Made by a program: the position numbers and the translations under genes. A stretch of DNA of 64,000 nucleotides from Isoetes taiwanensis (Eukaryota; Streptophyta; Lycopodiopsida; Isoetales; Isoetaceae). Where the stretch lies: positions 3,945,606-4,009,605 of the forward strand of contig JAJEKV010000052.1 of assembly GCA_021234155.1 (NCBI GenBank). The letters run 5' to 3'. Below the pieces are notes generated by a model that was given only the letters and a program-made list of their open reading frames with translations, made no database searches and was not told the DNA's origin. Positions 22,905 through 35,401 of this stretch are shown piece after piece. Position 1 is the first letter of the stretch. Every line of letters begins with the position of its first letter.

Positions 22905-23330
22905 AAGCAAAGGATTAGTAAAAGGTATCAAGGAGATGATCTTCAACATTCTCGAGAAAGAGATCGAAGGTAATTATTAGTTGTAATTTTTGGTGCTTTT
23001 GCTGATCTCGTTTGAGCTTGATGGTCGATATGCAGGAAACCTGTACATTCTTGAGGTGTACAAGACCTTTCTGGACTTTTCTTTGGACCACAAAGCCATT
23101 GAAATATGCCGTATTTTAGTCATGTATCAGCTTTCAAGATCGGAGATATGGTATTGCACAAAAAATAGAGTTGGAAAGGGCAAGATCGCTGAAATTAAGT
23201 TGATCACCAATACAACAGGTTTAAGTTTTGCGCCATTCCAATACAAAACAACGATTTGCGCCATTCCAATATTATAGATCCGAATATATTCGAGACATCT
23301 GATGAGGTATTAATAGAGCTCACCGGGCAT
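22905..23330 (+). CDS. Unrecognised two-exon coding fragment
   Basis: An open stretch ending ...FNILEKEIEG meets a donor (GAAG|GTAATT, about 22970) and rejoins in phase after ATATGCAG (about 23035) to read NLYILEVYKTFLDFSLDHKA and on to about 23277, with a frame change leading to IDPNIFETSDEVLIELTGHR and another donor. The splice phase fit makes it likely to be real coding sequence, perhaps transposon-derived. Start and end unknown, no motif recognised. Confidence 0.3.
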
Positions 23331-24244
23331 AGGTCAGCAGAATATTTGCATCAGTATATATTCATGTATTTATTTCAGTTTGTTTTTGCTTCTGATTTGT
23401 TCAATGTTGGTAATTACTGATATGATCATGCTGCAAAAAAGCAAAGATATGATGGCAATGCAATCATTTCTTTGGTAGAGATTTGACAAAAATGGAAATG
23501 TTAGACGTTCTGATGTCATTTTTGAAGAAATCGAAAGGGAAATTTTGCAAGCAATAAATGCATGCGGGTTTAGGGTAACATTTTAGGTTTTAGGGTAATG
23601 CTGTGATTCTTATGATTTTTTTTAGATGCATGTTGTTTTCTATTAGATGCCTAATGAAATCTCCTGACATGTGCTGCCACGACAAATGTTGGTGAAGCAA
23701 GGTCATTAACTGTAACAAACAAACCAGGTTTTATAAGATGCGTATATTGTCAGATACCTGATAAAATAATTCCAAAGTTTGTTGTGACTAATGTAGCCAA
23801 TGAAACTAGAGCCCAACTCATGGTAAAACATACATTGAATGCATGGATGTTTGCTGTTGTAGAAACATAAGATTTTTGGGTTGCCCCTAAGGGGGCAAAC
23901 CCTTGTTTATGTGGGTTTGTGGCATATTATAGGTATATGCCAGTATATGCTTGAAATATTCCTATGACTGCTAAAAACCCCTTATTGGCTGTAAATGCTA
24001 GGTCGTTTTCGTTGTTGGGCAGCCACTCTTGAAACTGGCTAACCGGAGAGGCCTGCTCTGGGCAACCAGGCATAAGAGTGTGGGATTTACTGGTGTGGGT
24101 CTGCAGAAGAACCGAGATTGTTATCAATCTAAAGAAGCTCGAGTTTCCATAAGGTGAGCGGTCTGCAGAAGAACCGAGATCTGCCGAAGATCATGCTCTG
24201 GCTAGCAAAAACCGGCACACAGAAGCGTTATAAGTGCGAGCTTC

Positions 24245-26611
24245 TTGTGCGCTTCCGAATGCTGCCCTTCTAGGCCTATTTTTCAACAGGAAGACAGGGT
24301 AAAGGGTCGCGTAGCTGCTTCAGAAATTACCAGGTTAGAATTCACAACTTATGAATCTTTGCTTATACAGTTCGAGACCAGGAACTTGCCAAAGGGGAAA
24401 TGGGTTCATGTACAAACCATCCACAATGGCATGGATCAAGGCAAATATTTGGGGAACCTTATTATACAAATGTATGCCAAAAATGGAGCTCTGGCACATG
24501 CAGAAGAGGCGTTCAACAAGATGCATTGGCGAAATGCTTATACCTGGAATATCATGCTGTCTGCTTATGCTCAAATTGGAAGTCAAGAAGGTGCAAGGAA
24601 GCTATTTGATGAAATGCCAGTGAAGAGTGCGGTTTCTTTTAGTGCAATGATTGGTATATATTCCAAGCAGGGCAACGACAAAGAAGCTTTGCGTCTATTC
24701 AAGAAAATGCAGTTACAAGGTTTGGTTCCCAACAAGGTCACTTTTCTCTGTGTTCTAGATTCATGTGCTAGCAGGGAAGCGCTGGCTGAGGCAACTTTGA
24801 TGCATGCATGCATTATAAATGGTGGCTTTGAGAGTGACATTGCAGTGGGGACATCTCTCATTAATATGTATGCAAAGTGTGGAGAATTGAAGGATGCACG
24901 GAGGATATTTGTTAGAACTATTTACCGAGATGAGGTCTTGTGGAATTCAATCATTTCTGCTTATGCTTACCATGGTTGCATTAAGGAGGCTCTCCAGCAC
25001 TTTTTCCAAATGCGAATGGAAGGTATTACTCCAACCAAGATCACATTCGTGAACATTCTTTCAGTATTTTCGTACCCAACTGCCTATGTTCATTGTAAAT
25101 TCATGCATGCCCACATAGTTGCAACAGGATTAGTTTCTGACACTATGGTCTCGTCTTCTCTTGTGAATGTGTACAGTATGTGTGGCAGTTTGCAGACGTC
25201 ATGGAGGATATTTAACCATATTCTAGATAGGACAACAATATCATGGAATATCATGATTGCAGTATTTTCTCGCCATGGCTATTATAAAGAAGCGCGTCAA
25301 CTCTTTCAACAAATGCAGGCCACAAACACGATACTAAGTACAGTCACCTTTGTCAGCATTTTGGAAGCATGTACTAGTCAAAGTGCATTGTCTCAAGGGA
25401 AGCTTGTGCATTCCATGCTGAAACTAGATGGTGTGAATTTAGATCCGTGTCTGAACACAGCAGTTCTTAATATGTATGGAAGATGCGGAAGTATAGAAGA
25501 TGCCAAGAAGATCTTCAATATAGCAGGGGAAAAAAATGTGGTTCTTTGGAATGCAATGCTTGGTTCTTACGGTCAGCATGGCTGTTATAAAGAAGCCTTT
25601 CACCTATTTCAGGAAATGGAGCTGCAATATCTGATGCCAAATGAAGTTACGTTTTCAAACATTTTGTCTCACCAGGAAGAACTACCTTTTGGAAAATGGG
25701 TGCATGCCTACATGCTTGGCAGAGATATTGTGCCTGATACTGCTATTGGCAATTCCATTATCAGCATGTATGGCAAACTTGGTAATCTAGATAGTGCTAG
25801 CGAAGTATTTGATGAAATGGCGAAATGGGATGTGGTTTCATGGTCCGCTATCGTTTCTGCATATGCCCAGCATGGGCATGGCAAGGAGGCCCTTCAACTA
25901 TTTAGAGAAATGCAGCTGGAAGGTTATGTCCCAAACAGAGTTACTTTTATGAACATTCTGGAAGCCTTTGCTACCCATGTTGCCCTGGCTGAAGGAAAGC
26001 AGCTACATGCATCAATAATATGCAGTGGATTAGGAGCTAATGTTGACATTGGTAATACTTTAAATAACATGTACAGCAAGTGTAGCAGCCTGCATGATGC
26101 ACATAGCATGTTCGACAAGATGGATGAACGTAATTCCATCTCATGGAATGCTACCATTGTGGCATTTGCACAGCATGGTTGTGCCAAGGAAGCCATTAAA
26201 GTATTTCAAGAAATGGTGGTGGAAGCGAGTTCACCAACTTCCATAACGTTTGTTGGTGTTCTTTCTGCTTGCAGCCACGTTGGGCTACTTAATGAAGGCT
26301 GCCATTGTTTTGTTCTCATGGCCTATCCATATGATGTCATATCAACTGTTGAACATTATACCAGCATTATTGACCTTCTGGGACGCGCGGGATGGACTGA
26401 CGAGGCCGAAGAGTTGTTTGTAGAAAGCCCATTTGTGCCTACTCTTACAACATGGGCAGCATTGCTCAATGCTTGTAAGATATATGATGACAAAGTGCGG
26501 GGAAAATGGGCTGCCCAACAAGTCCTTGAAATTGATCCAGATAGTGCTGCCACCTACATCTCATTGTCAAATGTATGTGCCTCAGTTAGCATATGGAATG
26601 ATGAAGCTTGA
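24245..26611 (+). CDS. PLS-class pentatricopeptide repeat (PPR) protein, ends lacking
   Basis: Uninterrupted frame of 788 codons made of tandem about 35-residue P, L and S type PPR motifs (recurring N-MYAKCG, W-N-I-I-SAYA-HG, EAL-LF-EMQ-EG--P--VTF). Such proteins bind organelle RNA and commonly take part in RNA editing in mitochondria or plastids. After the last S motif comes an E1-like part (TWAALLNACKIYDD... EIDPDSAATYISLSNVCAS) and then TGA; E2 and DYW deaminase domains are absent. No in-frame ATG exists before codon 63 (24431), and an in-frame stop lies at 24203, so the start is lost or in an upstream exon; a strong acceptor (TTTTCAACAG|GAAG) at 24289 supports an exon start there. No transit peptide can be judged. 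Possibly a PPR pseudogene trimmed at both ends, though the long open frame suggests recent selection. Confidence 0.9.
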   Translation: MCASECCPSRPIFQQEDRVKGRVAASEITRLEFTTYESLLIQFETRNLPKGKWVHVQTIHNGMDQGKYLGNLIIQMYAKNGALAHAEEAFNKMHWRNAYTWNIMLSAYAQIGSQEGARKLFDEMPVKSAVSFSAMIGIYSKQGNDKEALRLFKKMQLQGLVPNKVTFLCVLDSCASREALAEATLMHACIINGGFESDIAVGTSLINMYAKCGELKDARRIFVRTIYRDEVLWNSIISAYAYHGCIKEALQHFFQMRMEGITPTKITFVNILSVFSYPTAYVHCKFMHAHIVATGLVSDTMVSSSLVNVYSMCGSLQTSWRIFNHILDRTTISWNIMIAVFSRHGYYKEARQLFQQMQATNTILSTVTFVSILEACTSQSALSQGKLVHSMLKLDGVNLDPCLNTAVLNMYGRCGSIEDAKKIFNIAGEKNVVLWNAMLGSYGQHGCYKEAFHLFQEMELQYLMPNEVTFSNILSHQEELPFGKWVHAYMLGRDIVPDTAIGNSIISMYGKLGNLDSASEVFDEMAKWDVVSWSAIVSAYAQHGHGKEALQLFREMQLEGYVPNRVTFMNILEAFATHVALAEGKQLHASIICSGLGANVDIGNTLNNMYSKCSSLHDAHSMFDKMDERNSISWNATIVAFAQHGCAKEAIKVFQEMVVEASSPTSITFVGVLSACSHVGLLNEGCHCFVLMAYPYDVISTVEHYTSIIDLLGRAGWTDEAEELFVESPFVPTLTTWAALLNACKIYDDKVRGKWAAQQVLEIDPDSAATYISLSNVCASVSIWNDEA

Positions 26612-28290
26612 AAGACACAAGTGGATTGCTTTGCAGCCAAATCCTGCAATCTTACATCTTGAAATCCTCCTATAAAAAGATACTGCTTGTCTCAACAAAA
26701 AAAGCATGCATTATGCGTATATTAAGCAGAGCATGCATTACATTATCATTTTTGCCTGATTAAAGATTGTGCCAAATGTTTTTCTTGGTGCGAATCAAGA
26801 CATGCGTATTGTATACTAAAACCAGATACCATGGAATCACGGCATTAGTTTTGATATCTATGAGACTGCATATTATTTGCAATTGTTGCAAAAGCAAACG
26901 AAATTTGGCATGCCTTCATTCATTGAATGTACATAGTAAAAGATTATATAAAAAACTGCCATAAGTATTGATAAATTCTAACCATAACTTTTGTGTTTAT
27001 ATTTTTTTTCACATTGAAGATGGACCCTTGCTTTGATTTAATTGTTAATTCTCGAAAAAATGTTTCCCTTGAAGTAAAATGATAGGAAAGCTAGACCATT
27101 TGTTTTGAAAGCATATTAGTCGTAAGGCCTTGGGTTGGCTCACCAAGGTTCAAAACCCACTCGGTACCATCCCAATCGCCATTAGCTACCATGATTCGGT
27201 GGCGTATGAAAGTGCAAGTTCAACCAACCTTAGCATTTGTTACGTAAACTATTTACAATAGGTACTAGCATTAGTATTTTGTTCCAATGGTGAAAGTTTT
27301 GTTGGTAAGGTTGACATTGCTAGAAATGCAAAGATGACTATTGATGTATCCCTAATATATAATGATAATAGGTCAAAATTTTGGAACCTTTCGTATGTAG
27401 ACACTCTTTATCGGTTTGATGATACGTGTATTCCAAATAAACATAAAGTCAATTTTTTTTTTTTAATTTTTGCGAAAGGTTTTAGGAAATTGAATGGGGA
27501 TGAGTTGTTAGGTGGAAAACCGCCGTGGCTTGGTGTTTTCTCATGCGGCATGGATTCCGAGTTCTATGAACCTCATCAAACGTAATGTTCCTAAGAAGGG
27601 CACTATTATCCTCTTCTCGAGATTTCGGTTGAAGGGCCAGAGGAACTGGCCAAGGTCCCACGATAGGTACTAGGCAAAGGCTTTTCAGCAAAAAGTTTCT
27701 CGTACTGTTGGAAGAAATATTCAATAAAGATTGGCATCCATAACTAATGTTATTCCATTGCTGATCATTCTATTTCCAGCCAGCCTAAAGAGCACTTTTG
27801 AACTTTCTTTATTTGCATGCTCATACCAATGAGCCTTTTCTTTTCTTTTCTATTGTCTAAAAGTACTAATTTCAATAAAATGTCAAAACATAACTTTCAA
27901 CTACGATTTAAGCCACTTCACAAAACATGTACATCCATTCTCTCCTTTATTACACTTCTCTTTATGCTTCTGCCATCCTAGTTCCATACCAAGCACCAAA
28001 CACCAATACCTTGCGCTCAAATCCCAAAGTCCACATGTCCAATCACATCCTACTCCAACAACACCTCAACACCTAAGCAGAACTTAGTAATGCAAATGCG
28101 TACCAACACGTTCACAAAATGTCAATGTCTTAAAATAGCAATTTCGATTCAAACACTCTATTGTCTACAACTACAACTTAAGCCACTTCACTCTCCGGCC
28201 ATGGAGGGCAACCCTCCGTGCGCAACACCTTGTTATACTTTGACAGGATATTCGAATGAGCTAAATGATCTTTGATGCGTGTTGTAGTTT
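26612..28290. other. Intergenic, no supported gene
   Basis: AT-rich. The 27300-27725 stretch has open pieces on both strands but no motif or splice-consistent model. Poly-T at 27451. Confidence 0.5.
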
Positions 28291-28296
28291 TCATAG

Positions 28297-28605
28297 GTGA
28301 AAAAATTGCAAGTATTTAATATCCTTTGTATATTGCACGTTGATGAAGAGCTTTTGCAAGAGTTAGCAAAGAGTCCTGCTGCTTGTGAAGCTCTTAATCT
28401 CCAACATGAACTACAAGGTCCTAGTGGACTTAATTGTAATGCAAATCCATTACTTTCTACTTGTTCAAAGAGGATTATAGATCGCGGTCATCATGTATAC
28501 AATGGAGGAACCAAATTTCCAGCACTCAAATGTGAACCATTGCGTGCTATACCAGATTCGGATACAACAAGGAAAATAGTTGATAGGACGATTTACAACA
28601 ATTAA
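28297..28605 (+). CDS. Unrecognised exon-like ORF
   Basis: Opens directly after a plausible acceptor (GTTTTCATAG|GTG) and runs 102 codons to TAA with ordinary composition (VDEELLQELAKSPAACEALN). No ATG at its start and no family recognised. Could be the last exon of a gene or transposon relic. Confidence 0.25.
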   Translation: MKKLQVFNILCILHVDEELLQELAKSPAACEALNLQHELQGPSGLNCNANPLLSTCSKRIIDRGHHVYNGGTKFPALKCEPLRAIPDSDTTRKIVDRTIYNN

Positions 28606-28976
28606 GCTTCAATTGAAGCTGAATGTACTTGAAATTTCATTGCAAAGGTGAAAGGCAGCAAAAAAATGTTGTGAATAATCTGCTTATGTTTCTACCAAGC
28701 CAAGTCTTGTATAGGCAGTAAACATTAAAGTTTTAAGCTTTAAAGTTTTAAGCTTTGAACGAGAGAAATAATCTGAACATTATCATCTTAAGAAAGGAAT
28801 ATTCTGAAGATTATCATTCATAATCTTCACTAATTATCAAGATAATCTTTGGAATATTCCAAAGATGTGCAACAGCTTTTAACCTAACTTAGATCTAATG
28901 GTTGTCAAAGGTTAGTTTGTAATAATCTTAATGGTTTAAGGAGGAGAAGAGTCAAAATCAATTCCACCCATTTCTG

Positions 28977-29234
28977 TTGCTTCTACCTATGAGTACAGTG
29001 AGAAGCATCTATAAGCATGCTCAGAAATCTGAAGAAGAAACACCGCGCATAAGCGTGGCCCTGCATAAGCCTGGACAAGAAGAAATCAGTTCCTCTATAA
29101 AAAAAATTCTACAGCTTTTTGAATTTAAAGAAATTAAAATTAGTGTGCCACTGTGCAAAATGTCTAAATCCAGAAAGCACCATTGTGGATATCATTCATA
29201 CAAGGATTTGAAACCCCTGCCAGATCCAGAATAA
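28977..29234 (+). CDS. Unrecognised small ORF
   Basis: 85 codons, basic, with KPGQEEISSSIKKILQLFEF and a His/Cys-containing end. No family known to me; may be chance. Confidence 0.15.
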   Translation: MLLPMSTVRSIYKHAQKSEEETPRISVALHKPGQEEISSSIKKILQLFEFKEIKISVPLCKMSKSRKHHCGYHSYKDLKPLPDPE

Positions 29235-29944
29235 GCAAAGCACAAATCCATCTGTGAATCAGAAACAAATGCAAGTGATAAAGGAATATAGAAACAAATG
29301 CAAGGGATAAAGAAACCTGGAGTTTTCTAAGCATTGTGGATGCTGACAGATTTCTGCAAATACAAATTAAAGGAGATATGAGGCTGCATGGACCAGATGA
29401 TGCAGCACACATGCAATGCAAATGATAGATTTGCACAAAGCAGGAAAAAGCAAATCACTACGGCATGCCAGAAGAAGAAAAGAAAGTTATCTTCCATGCA
29501 ATCTCAGCGAAGCTCACCATCACTCAAATAAGATGTTTTAGTCAAACCGAGAGGATATGTTTACTTGATTCTTGCATTGCAGCTCACGTTCTTGAAATGA
29601 GCATCTAAATTTGCATGCACACTTATTAGTACTGACGGCCATTCTCTCTGGCTTTTGCAAAGTGATCTGCAGACAAACGAAATGCAAAGTGTGTCCTCAG
29701 ATGCAAACAAGATTTGAGCTCTTATGCTTAGAATTCATTAGGTTAAGTGTGACATGTTATTTATTGTTCAACTTATGGACTGTGTTGCTCATGCAGATGA
29801 AGCAGATGAAACAAATTGCGAATGTACAGCATCACCAGGAAAAGAATGAGATCATACAGGGGAAACACAAACAATATATCAGTGTAAACATTTTTTACGA
29901 AGAATTCTATTCTAAGAATGGGCATACCAGCTAAGACAGAAACA

Positions 29945-30110
29945 TGGCTCATTTTATGATTCCATGCTTATGACAAAATTTTCAACTTAAGCATATCATC
30001 CTCGTGGGGAGACCAAAGGCCCTCCCTTTCTTCTTCAGCTTTTCTGATGTAGTGCTGCAGCAAGAGCAGGTCTTTATTGGAATGGTGTAAAAGTAGATCA
30101 AATGGGTGTA
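29945..30110 (-). pseudogene. R2R3-MYB first-exon relic
   Basis: On minus reads REGLWSPHEDDMLKLKILS, then a broken frame leading to an ATCATAAAATGAGCCA stretch, aligning base-for-base with exon 1 of the MYB gene at 31.9-32.06 kb ([16 protein letters not shown]). Similarity also covers the 5' flank (GCAAGAGCAGGTCTT... AATGGTGTAAAAG). No exons 2 or 3 nearby, so a partial tandem duplicate. Confidence 0.75.
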
Positions 30111-31246
30111 GAATAGTAGTACAAAATAAAAAGAAAAACTGTAAACCTGTCTTTTTCCCCACATGTATTTAGACGACAGAAACCCATAAATGGCAATATC
30201 CTGCAGATCCCTATAGTTTCGCCGGTTATTTTACCTGCACATTCTCAGCCACATTTTTGCCCATGTGTCGATTTTCCCACTTGGGATGCTATTTCGGTTT
30301 AGCCAGTTTGGAGACCAAGTTAAAGTCCTCCCCACAAATCATTGATGTTGCAAATATTGGCTTCCAATCATAAAAATAATCTCATTGCATCTTCTCTCCT
30401 TGTTCCATGCCTATCATGCATATCTCCTTTGCCCTTCATAAAAATGACATCTTTAATTCACTGAAACGAGATGTCGCTTATCCAACACCAATGGTTTAAA
30501 ATTGCTATCCACCAAGAAAGTGATGAGATGCATGCATCCCATTCATGTTAGTTGTATGTAGACTCAACATACAAGTTAGAATTCCCAATTTGCTCTTACA
30601 CCGTAGCCCAAGACTTTCTTCTTTTTGTTTAGCAAGTAAAAGACTTCCTAATATTCTAGCACGAGGGGATGTTGTCCTCACATAGTTCGACAAGCAATAT
30701 TTAAACATGAGACCCAGCTTTTGTTTAGACTACAACATTTGTGATCGTATCCCAATTTGTGGTCGCACCACCAAGATGGAGGCTATGCATGCACAAAACC
30801 AAAACAAAGAATACCAAAAATGCCCAACATGCTTGATGATTATTGCACGTAAACAAGACCAACATGACATGGCATAACAATATTAGGCATGTGTACGTAG
30901 GGCTAGATGAGCTTAAATTCTTAATAAGCATGGCTCAATGCGATTGTTAATGGTTAGACATGTTACAGTATCCTAGAATCTATTAGCTTATAAAAAAAAT
31001 ATGTTTCCATCGTTGAGAAAAAAAACATCTTTCTAATGTTTCTAAACAGATTTCTATTACGTAGATTAACTTTTTTTTAATGTGAATAGTACACCTCCTT
31101 ATGCATTTATAATGGAACAAATTGTAAATGTCATCCTTTCATGAGCAAGGATCCACGCTATGTTTCTTTACATTGTTCAAATTTTGTAGGGGTATCCCAA
31201 AGGACACATACACAATGATTACAAATGAAGATCACTAACTTAAAAT

Positions 31247-32056
31247 CTAGTCTAAAGGGAGGGAATCTGGTTGGAGGAAATGGTCCCAGTCCATGAATTC
31301 TTGAATGGAAGCATCAAAAAGAAATTCCGAAGTATTGTTGTCTACTTTTGAGCCAATGGAAGGGCTACTACAACTAGCATTGCAATATTGTGTCATTAGA
31401 ACATTCGCATGTTGCATATTTACAAGCCCTTCAGATTTGGCTTCATGTTCCAAATTGGGCTCATAAATCTCAATCCTAAAGGGCGCGACTCGTCTGTAAC
31501 TGGAAATATGACCCACATTTGTGATCTTTCTTGACTTGTGTACAACATTCCAAAAATTCTTGATTTCATTATCTGTGCGGCCTGGCATTCGCTGCGCTAT
31601 CCAAGACCACCTGCAAGAAAGTCAAGTTTATGAGTTCTACATTATATGATTCAACTCTAATTGAAAATACAACCTCTCAATCTGTTATTACCTGTTACCA
31701 TGAAGAGATTGGAGCTCAAAGACAAGCTTTTGTTCCTGAGGTGTGAATTTTCCTCTTTTGATGCCAGGCCTTAGATAATTGAGCCATCTGAGCCTACAAC
31801 TCTTTCCACAACGCTCTAATCCTATAGAAAAGAACCAATATGAGATATTGAGTTCATAGTACATATTAAACATTTGCATTCTAAAGAATGGGTTTATTAT
31901 ATTACCCGCCAAAATGGGCACCTGGCTCCATTTCATGATTCCATGCTTGGTCACAAATCTTCTAAGCTTATCATCCTCATCGGGAGACCAGAGCCCTTTC
32001 TTCAGCTTTCTGGAGTTGGCCATGGACTTAGCACTACAACAAGAGCAGGTCTTCAT
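31247..32056 (-). CDS. R2R3-MYB transcription factor
   Basis: Three exons on minus: 32056-31906, 31821-31692 and 31610-31247 (TAG). Start ATG at 32056 gives [20 protein letters not shown]; an upstream in-frame codon is only TTG. R2 ([20 protein letters not shown] ... [15 protein letters not shown]) and R3 ([20 protein letters not shown] ... [20 protein letters not shown]) are complete, with the regularly spaced Trp residues; the first Trp of R3 is replaced by Phe as is usual. Both introns sit at the two standard R2R3-MYB positions (in ILAG/LERCG and after GNR) with GT/AG borders. About 215 residues; the acidic C-terminus ([16 protein letters not shown]) is a likely activation region. DNA-binding nuclear regulator, target unknown. 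An Asn-rich regulatory motif of known subgroups was not recognised. Confidence 0.92.
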
Positions 32057-32109
32057 TTCAAATGGTGTAAAAGCCAAGTTCTAACCCTTAAAAAAGAAGT
32101 AGGCTAAGG

Positions 32110-35100
32110 TAACTTTTTTCTGCCACATGCATTAACCGGTAAATAGTAAATGGACATATTCTACATATCTTGTTTGCACCAGAGAACCATTAGAAAGTAC
32201 GAGTTTTTGGCATATGCCACAATGCATTGGGGTGCAACTTTTCCAACTTGTTGGCTTACTTTTTTGCAATTTGGAGTTCAAGACAAAGTCTCCCATGCCT
32301 TACCAAAAGATTGATGTAGACCATCATTGGCTCCCCAATGGGATTGATCTCGTGGTGTGTCATCCTTTTCCCATCCATGCAGTCCTCGTATACACGCCCA
32401 CGCTGTCCTTGTGTAGGATGTAGAATCCTTCATTTATCAAATAAATAAAATAGACATTTGTTACAATCATTGCCCTTGCCTTCCCGTTGTAATTAGGTTT
32501 CCAAACAACGGAGGATTTCATAATCAACCTCTTCATGTGGTTTGATGATCAAACTCCTTTTGTTCTTACACATACAAAAGTCTCAAAACACAAACGGTTT
32601 GGCTTGTCCCGTTTATCTATTTCTTTTTGTAAGGATGAAGACGACAAGATGTTGGCCATCAAGAGGCTAAAGAATCTACTAATTAGGACATTTCGTAATA
32701 GAAGAGGGTCCCAAAGCGTGAGTTCCAAGTTTTTGTTTTTTTTGGTCAAATGTGCAAGAAAGGGACTTCCCATCACCTATCATTTAAACACGTGAGTGAG
32801 CACCTTTTTTCTTTTGCTTGGGGGGTTATAGTAGCGGCATGCGCCAATTGAAGAGGTTTTTAATGCCTATAAAGATCTTGACAAGTCACCATGCTCTTTA
32901 CACCTTAAAACTTCAAATCTACCTACCTCATGCTCTTGAGAAAAGTAAAATAGCAAAAGACTTGTTAACAGTGAATGAATCTGAAGTAAGAAAATCGATA
33001 TATTTCTTTAAAGTTGTGAATCTTTGAAGCAAATGACGTAGAATAACATCTTGAAATATCTATTACTAGAAACGTGTGCCCGGCGATGTCGCGCATTATT
33101 TAGTTATATGTGTAGAATTGGTGGATGTGTGTGAATGCGAGTATCTGTTGGTTGCAGCTTCTCTTGTATGTGATTCAAGATTGGATTTCAAAGGTCCAAA
33201 ATGTATATCCTATGGAATATGCCAATTCCTCATCACCCACCCATAGGGTTTTCCCTTCGGACAAGCCTAAAAGCAAACTGAAGATTGAAAATAAGAATGT
33301 CTTTTTCCTAGCCACTGATTCCAGCATATTTACGATCTTCAGGCACGTAGTCTCTTCAGACATGTAAAAGAAATAAGACAATATCTTGCCGGGATGCAAA
33401 AGTGTAATATATAGAATGCATTGTTGATGGAGTCATTAAATGTTTATGGCATGCAATTGACTAAATTTAGATTGGTTTAGGGTTCATCATGGTTTGTCCA
33501 TTCTCCATGTCTACTTCCAGGCGGTTGGTGTGTAAAAGAAAAATACATCACATGGAAACTACCCCCTGCGCATTCTATGGCAAAAATGAAATCTTATGCA
33601 AATGCACAACTTGGATTGCTCAACTTAAAAGAAATACATCTAGCAATGTACTCAGTCTTTTTGAGCAGAAATCCGCACATCAATTGATGCAAAGTTGAGA
33701 TGAATAGGACAATCTCAGCATGTTGAGGGAACTCAAATTCCGAGTGAGATGAATAAGACAATCTCAGCATGATGAGGGAACTGAAAGCAATATGTTTCAA
33801 GGGATTTGAACCCTCTGAGTTACCAACTTGCATGTAAATGGAGAATGTCTATAGCTATAACAATGGAGTGTACCTTGGTTGGTATTATTAGCTCTAATTA
33901 AATCAAGGAGAACTACAAATAAGTTGGCAGTAATATATGCAAAAGATAAATTCATTGCATTGAAATTGAAAAAACATGACATGCCACATTCATATGATTG
34001 TCCCATTGTAGAAAATTGCAAGATTAGGTCAGTATGACATTTTTTACTTGGCTATATATCACTGTCTCACTTTCATCGGGCCATAAGGAAGGAAGGAAGG
34101 AAGGAAGGATGGTTCTTTCATCAGGCCATAAGTCAAGGATGTCTGCCAATCTATGCAATACTTGTCTAGAAAGTAGGACTGCCTACGCTTGCTTTCAGCT
34201 TCTCAATCGCATGCAACTAAACAATTGGAACTAGTGTATACTAGCATTTGTGGTCTCATTAAGCCAAAGTTCCCTAAGTGACATGGCTCTAACTTGGACT
34301 GCCAATTCAAAAGATTGGTCCAAGGATGCTTCAGTATTGTTTCTTTCAATTCCTAATAGAATTTTGGTGCTTACATAAGTTTATTTGCCTGCAATAGTGC
34401 ATAAGACTCTGATCAATATTAAAGTTGGTTGCATGGTATGTCAATTATGGATTATCTAACTCTGATGTTGATTCTCTCCAAAAAATCTGAATCCCATTCC
34501 TAAAATGATTTATCAATTTCAAGTAGAGGTGCCAGATGATTTTAGGCATGTCCAAAGTGTCACTAGAACAAGGCAAGTAATTGATGAAGATGCTTTAAGG
34601 GTAGCAGGTGCAGACATTATTGACCTTTGGGCAAAGGGACACTTGGATCCAAGGGATCTACTCCATCAAATTCAGCCCAAATTTAAATGTATCACAGATC
34701 TTATAAAATTTATCGGTATGGGCAATGCAGGCCTAGTAGGATGTTGTAAAAATTTTGGCACATGGGTCTTCAAATGAAGTCATTACAACTAATATACAAT
34801 AATTTCAAGTTGTCAACTATTAGGTTCATGCAAGACACATTTACCTTCGTTTCCAACGAATAGAAGGTAAATGACCCTCTAGAGCTAAGTGACAAGTGTT
34901 CCAAGCGGTTAGTAACTTCCAGACATTCACCCTATTTAGAGCTTGGCACATAGGTTTCTCGCATCAGCACTTTTGTGCGCATCTCCATTCTGGATTTCCC
35001 CGAGCTAACCATCATTCAATTAAATTGGGATTATGTCTATTCCAAAATCGCGCCGTATAAGCCTTTTATTGACCATTATATTGAACTAACCACACTTTTG

Positions 35101-35226
35101 CACTGAGTTCATTTTCGGGCTAGGAAGATGCATTTTGTGTTGAAATGCAAAGGCATTCAAATATTCGATGCAAATGACCCATATTATGACAGAATGTTGG
35201 CATTATAAAAAGTAGGAAATTGCTTA
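32110..35226. other. Intergenic region with little coding signal
   Basis: AT-rich; the stretch 32170-32330 upstream of the MYB gene resembles 30240-30360 upstream of the MYB relic, so the duplication included promoter sequence. A GGAA microsatellite is at 34088-34110. A 90-codon ATG frame at 34505-34777 (VPDDFRHVQSVTRTRQVIDE...) is protein-like but unrecognised. Confidence 0.5.
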
Positions 35227-35401
35227 TTAATTCGTACCATCACGGACGATAACGAAATTTATACATTGAAATTCTAGTGCTTTACAAATAAATAACGGCA
35301 AGCAAGTTGCTACAAAACAGAGATTTATATGGTTCAAATCGCACGTGGCGCGATTTTCTTGGCATAAATAACGCATTGTAATGGAACATATACTTAAAAA
35401 A

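Noticed and set aside
23565-23600. Telomere repeat (TTTAGGG) tract
   Set aside because: Only two isolated copies within ordinary sequence; not tandem.
24259-24430. The ATG at 24259 as the PPR start
   Set aside because: It lies in another frame than the PPR motifs and soon meets stops.
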